This document shows, in pieces, positions 46,542 through 58,900 of a stretch of 64,000 nucleotides of DNA. The stretch comes from Coniochaeta sp. PMI_546 (taxonomy: Eukaryota > Ascomycota > Sordariomycetes > Coniochaetales > Coniochaetaceae): NCBI GenBank assembly GCA_021432605.1, contig MU271148.1, positions 627,362-691,361 on the forward strand, written 5' to 3'. The notes below the pieces were generated by a model. It saw only the letters and a program-made list of their open reading frames with translations, was not told where the DNA came from and searched no databases. Position 1 is the stretch's first letter. Each line of letters starts with the position of its first letter. A program made the position numbers and the translations under genes.

Positions 46542-47852
46542 ATGGCGACAAAGTCATCACAACCAAACAGACCACCAAAGCCCAAAAAGCCAAATCCCAT
46601 CTCAACCGCCATCACAAGATGGTTCGACTCCCTCCCAGCTCCGATCATCGATAGCATAATAGAGCTTCGTCGGAGGAGCGATCCCGCCAGCCAGAGAGCA
46701 GACATAGGCCGGGACCTCGTCCTGCACGCACCCAAGAGATGGGTGGTCTACCATCCCATGGTCCTCTTCCCGGCCGGGAGTTTCGGGGGAACGACGTGGG
46801 ATGGCCCGCTGAGGCTGTGCGACGAGCCGCAGAGGGCGGCGCTGTGGTCCGGGATCCTGGCGGAGGTGGCGGCGGCGGCCGGGGATAGGAAACCGCTGAC
46901 GCATCTGGCTGTTAACGAGGGCATCCCTGCGCAGGTTGCTGGCTTGAGGGGGACGGAGGGAGGAGAAGGGGGAGAGGAGAATTATGTCAGGCGGCCGGAG
47001 GGGCTGAGGATGCTTTATGGCGATTTTGGGCCTGTGCCGACGGAGGCGACGAGGGTGAGTCCGACGGGGGGAGATTTCGAGCGGGCATTTTGGGTAAGGA
47101 CTACGCAGAATGGGATCAGCCAGACTTGGGCACCGAGGTATACTATGTTTAGTCGGGGGAATGTGAAGGAGAAGGCGAGGCTGTTGGGTTTTCACGATAA
47201 AGAGGACGCGAAGATTGAGCAGCAGAGGATACGGCGAGGATGGGCCGTTGATCTTTATGCTGGGATCGGATACTTCGCGTTCTCGTACGCGAAGCTGGGT
47301 ATGCGGGTCTTGTGCTGGGAGATCAACCCTTGGAGCGTGGAAGCTCTGCGTCGCGGGGCGACAGCTAATGGTTGGGGCGTTAAGGTTGTGCTAGGGGAAA
47401 AGCTCAATAAGCCTACGCCGGATGTCGTATTCGGGGGCGAAGATGAGAGGATCATCGTCTTTCTCGAGGACAACAGAAGAGCGGGGCCGAGGATCGAGGA
47501 GCTCAGAGACCGGTGCCCGGACCGGGGACCGCCAAATCATGACCAGCTGGAGGACCTGGATATTGTACACGTGAACTGCGGCTTGCTTCCGTACAGCACG
47601 ACAACCTGGAAAGATGCTTTGGCAACTGTCGGCCCTGCGGATGGCTGGCTACACCTGCACGAGAATGTGGGTGCTGGGGATATAGACGGTCGTCGAGAGG
47701 AGATCCGCAGCATATTCGACCGTTGGCTCGCCGATGAGGGAAAGGGAAGAAAGGCAACTGTTACGCATGTCGAGCGGGTCAAGACTTTTGCTCCTGGCGT
47801 CTGGCACTGTGTCTTTGACGTGTATGTATTAGCTCCCAAACCAGGTACCTAA
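46542..47852 (+). CDS. TRM12: tRNA wybutosine-synthesizing protein 2 (Trm12/TYW2)
   Basis: SAM-dependent 3-amino-3-carboxypropyl transferase acting at G37 of tRNA-Phe in wybutosine synthesis; single exon, 436 aa. Start at 46542 (aacaATGG) because the frame above has no ATG. Features: HAPKRWVVYHPMVLFPAGSF, QNGISQTWAPRYTMFSRGNV, then KEKARLLGF, and the Rossmann SAM site AVDLYAGIGYFAFSYAKLGM with LCWEINPWSVEALRRG. Then HVNCGLLPYSTTTWKDAL and LHLHENVGAGDID. It ends with HVERVKTFAPGVWHCVFDVYV. The long Gly/Glu-rich insert (GTEGGEGGEENYV, about residue 140) is a loop not needed for the fold. Confidence 0.93.
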   Translation: MATKSSQPNRPPKPKKPNPISTAITRWFDSLPAPIIDSIIELRRRSDPASQRADIGRDLVLHAPKRWVVYHPMVLFPAGSFGGTTWDGPLRLCDEPQRAALWSGILAEVAAAAGDRKPLTHLAVNEGIPAQVAGLRGTEGGEGGEENYVRRPEGLRMLYGDFGPVPTEATRVSPTGGDFERAFWVRTTQNGISQTWAPRYTMFSRGNVKEKARLLGFHDKEDAKIEQQRIRRGWAVDLYAGIGYFAFSYAKLGMRVLCWEINPWSVEALRRGATANGWGVKVVLGEKLNKPTPDVVFGGEDERIIVFLEDNRRAGPRIEELRDRCPDRGPPNHDQLEDLDIVHVNCGLLPYSTTTWKDALATVGPADGWLHLHENVGAGDIDGRREEIRSIFDRWLADEGKGRKATVTHVERVKTFAPGVWHCVFDVYVLAPKPGT

Positions 47853-47952
47853 TTTTACATATATGTACTACAAGAGTATATGTTCGTTGCTGTCTCGAAG
47901 GACTCCGTAGTCCTGATGTGACAGCTGCTCATGCTTTTAGTCGAAACATAAT

Positions 47953-48700
47953 CTAACTCCTGTCTCGCCGAAACTTCAGGGGTATATTCTCCTCAACCAC
48001 CGCCTGCCTCTCCATGGCCTCTTGCCGTTCCTCCTCCTCCTCCATCTGCTCGTGTTTCCTGAAGTGCTCGATGTCTTCCGGATGCGTCAGGTCCTCGAGC
48101 TTTGTGTTCTCGTCATGATACCTGTCGACTCGTTAGCATGGCCGGTGCCTAAGTCGTGCCAAAGCAGAAACTCGTTCCAAACTTACTTCTCCCAGTGGTG
48201 AATCTCATACTCGTACTCATCATCCCCATGATGCCCCGGGCCAGTCCCCATATCAGGCAGTGTCCTCCCCTCAGCGATGAACCGCTTAAACTCCTCCTGA
48301 TCGACTCGTCCGTCGTTGTTGACATCTAGCATGCCCATCACCTCTCTCGATATCTCGACTCGCCGTTCGGGCGTGACATGCTTGTTGGATTCGTCCATCA
48401 GGCCGTATGTGCGCTGAATCTCCTCCGGCTCCCAGTTGCCGTCGGCATCGTAGTCGTGCAGCGTGAAGAAGGACGCGGCGTCGAAGTCACTGATGTGGTG
48501 CTCCTCTACGGCCCAGACTGTCAGCCGTTCCTCCTGCTCAAAGACAAAGTATGTATGATGGTAGACTCACCTGCCATGTGCTTCGTCATCCAACTGGCGT
48601 CTTCGCCCACCAGAGGCTTCTGCCCATGATCGCCATGGTCGCCATGGCCGAGCACCGTCCGCCCTGCAAGGCTGAAGATGATGAGGCTGAGAGGGCGCAT
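47953..48700 (-). CDS. Secretory-pathway EF-hand protein (Ssp120-like)
   Basis: Calcium-binding protein, 205 aa, similar in layout to yeast Ssp120 (a cargo-receptor partner in the ER-Golgi route). Exons (minus): 48571-48700, 48187-48505 and 47953-48121, with introns 48506-48570 and 48122-48186, 65 bp each. Signal peptide MRPLSLIIFSLAGRTVLG, then His/Gly repeats (HGDHGDHG). Two canonical EF-hand loops: DYDADGNWEPEE and DVNNDGRVDQEE, each with a preceding helix (SFFTLH and REVMGML). The C-terminal third is a Glu/Arg/Lys coiled-coil-prone helix with TKLEDLTHPEDIEHF and ends FRRDRS. No HDEL-type retention signal. 100 bases separate it from TRM12. Confidence 0.88.
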
Positions 48701-51334
48701 TCTGTGCGGTTGAGGAAGCTGCAGGGACGCAGGGTGATTTCGGATGAGGTAACAAGCGCAGCACTGCGGAATGCTGGTGTCTCGTCTGCGCGGTACCTGC
48801 GATGGTCTCAAATTCTGGAGCCGGCGATGCGATTAGCACCTGCCGCCGATGTCAATTCGTCGGTTGACAGGGGCCTCAAGCTTATTTTAAGTGGGGCACT
48901 CGAGCGCTAATTGCCCAGGGGTCGGGCACTCTCCCCCACCTGCACCTGACATCATCGGCAAAGGACAGGAACGACTTCTACCTGCGGTGCACTGCGATGG
49001 AGTCAAAGTCACGTTGCCTTATTGCTGGGCAGGACACTTGAACAAGATAGTTGGCGGCTATCCCCAGGTCGGTGTGTTGTTTGTCTCACCCAGATAATGT
49101 TTGCCTGTTGAACATCCGGTTGTCCGGCGCAGGCACAACCGAAAGCATCTCACTGCATCTCGACACACCAACAAGGTCGACCAATGACTCGTCTCAATCG
49201 CTCTGCCGACGTCTGACTACGCGCGCTGAACATTGTTTGTCACTCATTGGATGTGTTGGCAGTGTTACTGTCTCACTATGCCATCTAGGTGACCGTAAAT
49301 CAGATTGCTCTATATATATATGTATACATATATATACAGGCCTAGATACTTTTACCCTACGTTGCGTGCATCTGCGTCAAACAGACCACCAGGGATCAAA
49401 AGAAGAGATAAAACAGACAATCTTTGCAGCGTATCGTCGCTTCGTTGGGTTGCACTGGGGAAGTGGCAGCACAGAAATCCGACCGAGTCAAAAACTGTCA
49501 AGTCTCCATCCAGAATTTTGTCTGCAACACACTCTATTCTTCCATATTTATCTGCACGAGTCCCAACGGCATGTCTCGATCACCTCGTTCCTCTCACGGC
49601 CGTCACGGCTTTTTGGTTGCCAACTTGGGACGTTCCACGGGCTGTATTCCATGAGCCGCAGAAGCAAGGGCGCATATTATCCAAGATTGGCGAACAGTCC
49701 AGCAGCCGGCTCCAGCGCGAAGGATTTCCGTCGCACATTCGCTGTGTAACCACCTAGGTCCTATTGAGCCGAATCTCGAGCTTTATGCCATTTTGATGAC
49801 GGACGACGCCGCAGACCAACGTCACTTCCATCCTACAAATACTTGCTTGGCCCTTCCCGCTGCTCCGAGTTGTGGATGGCTATTGAAGCATAACCGCTCA
49901 TCCCAAAGTGCTGATCGACCTGGGACCAAGTCAAGATCTCGTTGAATGCGTTTCTCTTCTTAAAAACCACGATTCATTCACGCTGAAGCTCACCTGGGCG
50001 GTATGGTTCATAACAAGAGAACATTGAATATGTTGGAACTATAAGTACAAGTACAAATTTACGACAGAAAACCTCGCCGGTCCCGTTGACCCGGCAAACA
50101 CCACCCACTGCCTCCGCGATCGCGACCGTTCCACTGTCAGTCATAAGTCAACGTCAGAGCATCAGGACGAATAGTACAAATAGGAAACGTGCATCACAGG
50201 TATGTACGTGTTCCACCAATCCAGAGCTTCACAGGATGCCCATCTCTTCACTCCTTCGCCCTGTTGCTTCCAGCAGTTCCGTTGTTTTGCCCCGCCCTCG
50301 CGGACAGAGTGCCGGCTCGGGCGATCCGTCATCCCCCTTTTCCTTTGCTTCCGCCGCCGCCGCCACGGTTTTTACTCATCGTGCGTGTTCCTGGACTCCC
50401 CAAAACCTCGGCCTCCTTTTCCTCCGCATTAAAACTGGGGAGTCCATTCCTTCTTCCCCCCTTCTGGCCCAGTGGCTCTCGCCGTCCCTCAATTCCTGTC
50501 TCATCCAGCCGTCCGTTATCATATGTCGAGCGTCCCCAGAGATCATGAAGCAAAGGCGGCCGTAAGATTCAGGACGTCGTCATGTTGTCGGAAATACATC
50601 TCTCTCACACACTTCATTCGTCGCCCACCCTAGCCCGATTGGCTCTGCTCCTCTCCAACCCTCGGCCGTTTCACATGTGTGCGTTACTTTGTGCGCACAA
50701 GCGCCTTCTGCTGCTCCCGGCGCCGGTGTCATGCTCCTTCCGCCCAAAGGTGTTCTCAGTCATCGGCCAACAGACTCGCCCTGCACGACGCCGGTATGTG
50801 ATTAGATCAAAAGAAAAGAGAAAAAAAAAAAAGGAGAGTACTGCGCTGTTGTCGGAAAACCACCAATAAGCAGACACACGGACAAATCACTCCGACCGAC
50901 TCATGCCACCACATAGGGTGCAAGGCTCGTCTCAAGCCGCCGCTTGTGTCGACTTTCAGCTCACATCCACATGCATCGCTGTTGCGCTTTGTAGCCTGTC
51001 GTCAGGAGCAAAGCACAAAGCGGTGAGGGGGAGCGGCAGGCCAGCCTTGACAAATCCAGCAGCGCATCTCCGGTGTGTTGTCCCTGCTGGAAATTTCCAC
51101 CTGGATCCTCGAATTGCCGACAAGCCAAAGACAGATTCAAAACCAAGAAAAACACGGGCTCCAAAATCACAGTAGGGGTTAATGGTACACAGGACAAAGT
51201 CCTTGGGGGTATAGAGTGTTATGCAAAAATTAAAAAACAAAAGGACGACGGATTATACGATGATGTGACTGCAGGGATGTTGAAAACAAGAGATTATTAC
51301 GAAAGAGGGGGAAGAAACCGATTTGCTGCGGCTT
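48701..51334. other. Intergenic region, no supported gene
   Basis: About 2.6 kb between the C2H2 gene's stop and the EF-hand gene's start, both on the minus strand. It contains an alternating T/A tract (49310-49337), pyrimidine-rich stretches (50200-50600) and a 12-A run (about 50820). Long plus-strand frames (for example 49051-49749 and 50086-50565) have no domain, no family resemblance and no consistent codon pattern. Confidence 0.5.
49310..49337. repeat. TA-rich alternating palindrome (microsatellite)
   Basis: Alternating TA/TG/CA dinucleotides form a near-perfect palindrome (tatatatgtatacatatata core). Ordinary slippage-prone sequence. Confidence 0.8.
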
Positions 51335-52968
51335 CTACATCGTCTCAATGCGAGCACTGGGCATCTGCATGGTCGGATCCTCATATTCGATCTTTGGCCC
51401 CCAGGGGTCGTAGACGGTTGAGCCGTACGTGGGGATCTGGTGGATGGTGGTCACCTCGACGGGAGGTTGATATGGTACGGCAGCGTACCAACCCTGCTCC
51501 ACGGGTTGCGCCTGAGGCGGCTGGTATTGGTGCGGGGACTGGGCGTGCTGCTGCTGCTGAGCCGACTGCTGGACGACCTGTTGGGGAGGTGGTGGTGGCT
51601 GGTTCATCTGCTGGGGCTGGGGCGCCATTTGGCCTTGGTATGTGACCATCTGCGGCGGCTGCTGATCGACGGGCGAGGCGGTGTGCAGGGCGTAAGTCGC
51701 GGCTTGTGCGGCCGGCGCGTGGGTGTAGAAGCCATCCTGGGTATTTGGACTGCGGCTCGAGGCTGCTGAGAACGTGCTCGGGCTGCTCTGGATGCTGGCG
51801 TTCATTCCCGCACCTGTGTTATATGGTATCTCCAGCGGCAGGCGCTCGACAGCCTGGCGCGGGACCTGATGGTACTGTGGTTGCATCGGGCCTTGAGATG
51901 GGTGTGGACTGGTGTTCATGGTCGCCACTCCCGGGTTGTTCTGCTCAGTCACGTAATAAGGGTGTTGCGGGATGCTCGGTGTCCGCTGAAGCATCTGAAC
52001 ACCTGGATGTTGCTGCTGCTGCGCATGTTGTGCGTGATCATGGGGGTGCATCGGGTGCTGCTGGGAAGGTAATCCATGATATTCATGGGCGCCGCCGCCG
52101 GAGGACAAGCTATGGCGGTGAGCATACTGCTGGGGCTGGGACATGCCGTAGTTGTTCATGTGCTGGCCAAAGTCGGCAAATGAGGCAGCGCGGTGCAGAA
52201 CGTGTCCGTTAGCACCGATCATGGGAACTCCTGGAGGCGGCCACGACATGCCGTGGCTCTTGGGCGTTGTTGGCGAATCTTCGCTGCCGGAATCGGATGT
52301 GCAGTCGTCCAGTTCGGAGGAGTGAATGCCCCGCTGATGGGATCTCCTCTGGTGCTTGACCATGGTGGTCTTCCGGCAGAAACTAGGAGGGACGGTCAGT
52401 ATGGGCCGCAGAGACTGCGGTGCTCCTGAGAGCCGACATGGACCAAGCGAACCTCTTTAGGCACCCATCATGAGCGCATTTGTACGGGCGCTTGCCCGTG
52501 TGAATTCTTCGATGCCTCGCGAGGGAGGACGACTGTGTTGAGTCAGTCCCAAGTCGTTTGTTGTTCTGCACATCCGGGAAGCAAATACTTACATCTGAGA
52601 ATCTCTTGCCACAGCCCATATGCTGGCACTGGTGCGGTTTCTCGCCGGTGTGAGTGCGTATGTGGACTGTGAGAGCGCTCCTCTGAATGAAGCTCTTACC
52701 ACACCCTGATGTGGTGCACTGGTACGGCCGTTCGTTGGTGTGTATGCGGTAGTGCCGTTGCAAATCTGACTTGCGGTTGAAACTCTACGATTGCTGTCAG
52801 TCACAAGCTCCGTTCTCTTACTTCCTCCTCCGCCGGTTCACCGAGCCTCCGTACGGTTCAACAGACGCACGGGGACTGCGAGAGGGAACAGACCTTATTG
52901 CATGACTGCCAGTCGCACTGGAAGGGACGAGCCGTCGGCTCATTTTCCACCAATTCCATCAGTTCCAT
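51335..52968 (-). CDS. C2H2 zinc-finger transcription factor, four fingers, 464 aa
   Basis: Nuclear DNA-binding regulator. Exons (minus): 52894-52968, 52593-52784, 52453-52532 and 51335-52382. Introns are 52785-52893, 52533-52592 and 52383-52452; three of them interrupt fingers. Splicing gives [20 protein letters not shown], then four tandem TFIIIA-type fingers: [63 protein letters not shown] and [21 protein letters not shown], with TNERPY/TGEKPH/TGKRPY linkers. The fourth finger exists only after splicing. Residues about 140-430 are Gln/Pro/His/Ser-rich, typical of an activation domain; it ends [11 protein letters not shown]. Such genes often control conidiation or morphology in this class, but the target is unknown. 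Its upstream DNA is gene-free for about 11 kb. Confidence 0.9.
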
Positions 52969-55900
52969 TTCAGTGGGTTTTCGGACCCGTTATAGCTGTG
53001 TCGTCGTTGTTGTCGTCGTCGTCGTCGTCGTGGTGCTTCTTAGTTTCCTTGTTGTTCCGGGACAAGTCGCTGGTTGTGGTGTTACGGTTGATACTACTTA
53101 TACCAAGCTATGTCTCCGCACTAAGTGGTAGTGGTAAGCCTATATTATGACGGGAAAGAGGCGGCTGAGGTGCTCCAGTTTCCCGGTCGTGATTGCAGAA
53201 GGATGGGGGCCAAGGGTTTGTGGATTGCGCGAGCCTGGTACGAGGTGGGCGCACCCTTGCTCGGAACTGTGTGCAAGCGTGATCTTCTTAATGCAATAAA
53301 GCTATGCAGGGTGTTCTGCGACACCGATGATGCCAGGATGGAGGGTGGAACGACCGCCGATTTGCACGAGAAGCTGATGTTGTCCAGGTAAATCTGAGAT
53401 GATCGGAACGTCCGGCGCTGAAGTGCACAAAGACCTGGTGCAGCGAAAGAGAACAGGAAGGTATTCCGGACACCAGGAAGAACAGACGATCAGGAGAGAT
53501 GGGAAGGACGAGCGGTGGACCAGTGAGCACAGTGAAGCTCTTTGGGAAAGGTGGTCCGTCAGTACTGGCAACACAACATCAAGACGCGACTGTTAAAAGG
53601 AAGAAATGGTGTGTGGACGATGTTGATGTCCAGATCTTATAAGTTGCCACGATGGGGAGGAAGAGGCATTCTTATGAGTTCAGAAGTGAAAGTGACTAAC
53701 CAGAGACAGTGGACAGCTGAGTGCACAAGCACAACCGAAGAGGCGGCGCACTCCAGGTTAATTGACAGGCACAGGACGGTAGTGCCTGGCGCGCTAGGCT
53801 AGAACCTCCACAAGAGCTGGCCAACCCGTGAGGAGGCTTCTTGGTGGGCTGGTACGGCCAGGTACCTGAGTTGGGGCACAGCTGTACCTGGATCACCTGC
53901 AGGACCCGAATCGGCCGGGGTCTTGTCTTGGCTAGGATGGACCTGGGGGGTGGCTTGCACAAATGTGCGGCCAAGCTGTAGGGCGACACTAGCTCGATGC
54001 TGGTCTGTCGTTTCTGTTTCGAAGTCAACGTTGGCTGCAAGTGATCTGGCGTCCGTTATGTTCCAAAACTGTGAGCATAACGGGGGGGTTGCATCCACGA
54101 GCGCGATTGGAGGGCGGAACGTCCGTCAAGTGCGAAGTGTCGCTGCAAAGTTGCAAAATGGTCGTTCTAACAGACGGCGGGACTCGTCTGCGAGCCGGCT
54201 GCCGAAATATTTGCTGCGAGCTGTGTCCGATCTAGATCTCGACACTATGTGGAAAGCCTTCGCTCCCGTCTATTGTCGTATGACTGACAGTCGTGGTACT
54301 GCTGGTCATCAATACCTCCGGTGGAATCGTCTGTCTTCTGTACACGATGATGTTCAGTATCCGCAGTCAAGCGAACTGAGCACCAGATGCAGGTTGTCGA
54401 GGAAGAGAAAACAGAGAGACGAGCTTCCAAGATGACAAGAGACTGAGAAAGTCCGATTCTGCTAGTGCTTGGTTCTCTCGTGCTCGGCAGCCGAGGTCGA
54501 GAGAGACAGAGGAAGGGACGATATATATGGCAGTTGCTTCCTAGAAAGGACGGGCTGACTCGCGACAAGTTAACGTTGTGACCACCAGCAGGCTGGTATG
54601 CAGGAACGATATCTCTCGGCTATGCTTGAAGGGACCAGGCGCCTCGTGGTGTTATGTATACGCACAGCGGGCGAGACTAGGACCGACAGTGTGAGTTGCC
54701 AAGGACCTGCTTCCACGAAGGGTATGGAGACGGATACCAGCGATGTACTGGAGAGTCCCGTGGTATCTTATGAGGTTATAATGTGTGAGGCGATATAGCT
54801 CGCCCTCGCCTGCGGGTCGTTGTTGTATTACTGCGGGGAGCCTGAGGGTTGCCGCGTGGGTTCCTAGTCGCATGGGCAAGGGCAGCAACTGCAGCAACAG
54901 GGCCAAGATTGAGATAGCCCAGGGGAAATATTGCAGACGGTGGAAGCGGGGAACTGAGAATACCTTGACACAGATGGGAGCAGGTAAGTTTCGTCAGGTG
55001 TCGTCCTTATTTTGGTTAACCCCTCTCCTTGTTCTCTGGACTCGAGGCCTAGAACCAAAATGTGTGGTTCACTGTGGAGAGACGAATGCTCGAGCGCTGC
55101 CACCAGCGCAGGTGCTGTTGCAACGGTCGACTAGATGACTGTGGATGCGGAAAGGGTCCAAGGCGCGTTCCTACTAGCACCCATGGGCGAGTTTCGAGCA
55201 GCGGGACTCAGCAGACCGTTGCAAAGGGAATAGCTTCGATGACCTGAGAAGCTAATGATATCTGCTGGAGTTGAAGTCGCAAGTGATAGGGGTATCTGGG
55301 CGGAGAGTCGGAGCGCACAAACACACCCGTAGGGAGCAGAGCACGTTCACTATGGTATTATTCACCTCGAGGGCCAAGACAAGACCTTACAAGACATGGG
55401 TCCCAGGATTTGGTACCCAGGTCGAGTATGCAGGGCCTTGCGATCTCAAATCTGCAATGGGTGAATCTGAATCCAATGTGCAAGGAAACAAAAGGTACAA
55501 GCAAGGTCGGCTGCGATGCCGTCTATGTACAATACGATGAGGGTGCAACAAGAAGGAGAGGAAGGACTCCTGGCGATGTGCGGCAGGAAGTTGTCGAGGA
55601 GCGTTGGGGTATTAAAGTCGACATATGCAAGTAGTATACAGGAGGGAGGTGAAGCGACGGCAGAGCAACGCGAGGTGAGGTCAACGAAAGTGAAGCGGAT
55701 GGGGAGGAGGTCGAATCAAGGCCCGGCAGCTTGCGAACTTCTAAGGTACCCGAACGGAAGAGGTGTGGGTCGGCACGACGGCAGGAGCGGACGTAGAGGT
55801 GTGCTGAGCGAACTGGAGATGGTCTAGCTCCAGTTGGAGGTAGGGTACCCTAGCCAGAGTGCCAGAGGCGTCGCCAGGGGGCTCGAAAGGAAGTGACCGT

Positions 55901-58900
55901 CCCCATGTCACTTGGGGACAAGCCAGCAGGGGGGGCTACCTTCTTGAGCCTTCTCGGCTGATTTGAGCGAGCCCGCCAGGATTTCCAACCGTCTTTTTCA
56001 TTCAAAGGGGTAAGTGACAGACATACCGTGACAAGACCACGAAGTGTGTGCTGTGGCGAAAAGCAAATTGCTTGTTTGTGAACTGCACGGTCGTCCTAAG
56101 AGAGAAGGGGGAAAAATAAAAATAAAAAAGACATACAGGCACGGGGAGCCAACAGAGCTGTGACTTGTTGCTTGTTGACCTTGACAAACCTGTCAATCCA
56201 TCTCTGACCGATGACATGGTACAGAAGTACTTACCCCTGCAAGCACCAGTACGGGGCCCCTTACCTCTATCCGTCGAGATCCGGTTGTCCACTCATCTCG
56301 CATCCTCTCTCTCCACAAGCACGGAGAGCGAAGCTGTTTAGGATAGCTGTCGCACTTTGCAAGGGAGCGAATGAAGCGAAGTCATCGAAAGTTGGAGATG
56401 TAGGGACGCTACTGTGATATTGAACCTGAAGTGCCCCGAGTTCCAGCGAGCTATGCGAACCGGTTTGTGCAAGCGTGCAAATAGCCCAATATAGCTATAG
56501 CAGTCGACGTACCAGTACTCGGTTTGAGAAAGATGAGTTCAGAAGAGTAAGCGAAAACGAAAGACCGGCAACATATCGTTGAAGAACCGGCCCCTGTTAT
56601 GTTTCATGACAGAGGATACCTGTACTTACCTTAATGTGGTGGACTGTACAAGTACCTTACCTTGGTAGGAAGAGCAACCAGAGTGAGGGACATTCCGAGC
56701 GAAAGGGCAAGAGCGACAGACGTGCGATCGCAATGCAGGCAGTCGCAGCTCGTCCACTCGGGTGGAGTCCAGGCCGGCTCTTACTAGCTCGCCATCCCAT
56801 TCGCCGAGTCGTGCAGTGCACGGCCCTCGTACGGCACGCGAGGTGTTGAAGAGGCAGGGATGGGTGCTGAAGAAATGTGCACAGTAGTGTACCGAAGTAC
56901 TGCAGGCTCAAGTGCAGGGGTTTTAGACGTACCTATAATTGGGTCGCCATCGAAATAGTCAAGCACGGTGGATTTATCATGACATTGCCGGCTCCGGCTT
57001 GGTCTGGGAGCTACATGCACAAAGTGGACATGAGGATATGAAAGTTCTCCCCTCCTGCAGCTCCAGCATCTGCTGCATGACCAGAACCTGGCCTCCAGCT
57101 GCATGCTCGACTATTCCCCGCGATGGATGGCAAGCGAAGGGTACCTTGCCGAGTGCAGGGCACGTCCAGGGGCAGAAAGTAAGATACTTGGAGTCAGCGC
57201 GTTTAGCTCCTACGCTCGCTGACTTCATCGTACTTTTACATAGGTGATGATTTTGGGGGAAAGGGGAATTGGTCACAATGGGCCTGCGGAAGAAGCTCCG
57301 CTTGCCAAGCCACATGTGCAAGGGGCGAGACACGCAGGTATCATGGCAAGGTACCTTACCACAGTACTACGCTATAAGTACACAAAGATGCGGGTGGCTG
57401 GCGGTGATGCTCGACATGGAAAATGTCTTGTTCGCAACCACGGCGGAGATTTTATGGAACTGCCACGGCACACAGAGATTGACGGCAGAGAATGAAACAT
57501 TCAGATAGCGAGATAGTTTCTCTCCAGCAATGGTTGCTCTTTGGCTCGTGCGCACTTAATCCGGCACTATTACTAACACAATCAGAGGGCATCGACAGAG
57601 CCTGTGGGTAAGGAAGCTCGACGCACTGCATAGCACACAGACCACTCTGAGGTTGGACAAGCATCTGGATCTCTTGACAAGCCATCAACACATCCTCAGT
57701 TCGGCCTCTTTTAAAAGAAGCGAGTACTGCCTCTCGAAGTAGATAAGGTAGTTGGCCAAGAGGACCCAGTTCGCGAGCGATCCGTAAGAAGGGAAGGTAT
57801 AGCCGGTTCAAGTGCAGTACGTAACTAGTAAGCAATGTCGCTGTTGTATCGAGAAATACCGCTGCGTGGAGGCGGTTTTCGGCACTGAACATCCAAGAAA
57901 CCATGTTGTAGCCGACAGGGCTGTCGGCCTGGTCTCTCGTCTTCCTCGTTTTCCTCGTAAGTGTACCACAGTAGGCGTCCGCTGTCACATTTGCTCCTTG
58001 TTTACGGCGGTCGATTTCGGATCATTAGCATCACTGGCGTTGAGTCCGTAACTGCAAGAAGGTTAGGTTGACTTACACGTAATACAGCGCAAATCCCAAG
58101 CCTAGAACCCTGCTCGGCGATCTAGCCCTTGCCGTAAACAGTAGCGAGGCCGCGAGGCACAGACTGAAGTGCATTATCGGGACTTCAAGATGGCGATAAG
58201 GACGTCACAGGCGAGAGTGTTTGAGGAGTGAGGGGCTCACCACTTCCGGAAGACCCCTCATCATCTATAGTGCCCGTGACAGGGCGACCGGCATGTTTCA
58301 AGATGAGCTTTTATCACAGTAGCTGCAGACATCCACAGACAAACTTCTTGGACCGCAAACCGCTATGCCTTGTGAAGCTCGACATCCCAGAAGAGCCCCT
58401 CCTCGTCGTCCCTTCATGTTGAGGCCCGGAAAGCCACACCATCCTCAACATGGGAACTCACGCCACACGAGACTAAAATAGACTAAGCCAAGGTCAAGGC
58501 CGGTTGGTTGGTAACTCGTTGCTTACCAAGATAACCTATCACCTGAGTCGTATGAAGATCCTGATCTGGACTGACTTTGAGCAGACGATGGTCATGAGCA
58601 TGAATCCTATCGTCAAATTTCGAAATAATACTGATAATTATCGGCAGCTGCGCTTGCTCGGGGACGCTGTTGGTATGGATGATATCCCCAAGAGCCGGGG
58701 AGGGGAGAGACCTGTTAACCAGAAACAGGCGCCTTCTCCACAGGACAGAAACGAAACAGCTACCCCTGATGCACATGCTTCCCGGCTGTGATCCCGTGTT
58801 TCGATTTTGCGAATCTGCCTTTTCTTTCCCGTGTAAATTTGATAGTCGAGCCAACCCGTTTTCTGCGTGTAGGCATGTCGTGGTGTGATATTGATCGACC

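Noticed and set aside
49051-49749. 232-codon plus-strand frame
   Set aside because: It crosses a TA microsatellite, has no family resemblance and shows no codon bias like its neighbours.
57452-57988. 178-codon minus-strand frame in the desert
   Set aside because: Cys/Ser-rich mixed sequence with no motif or splice join that extends it; best taken as chance.
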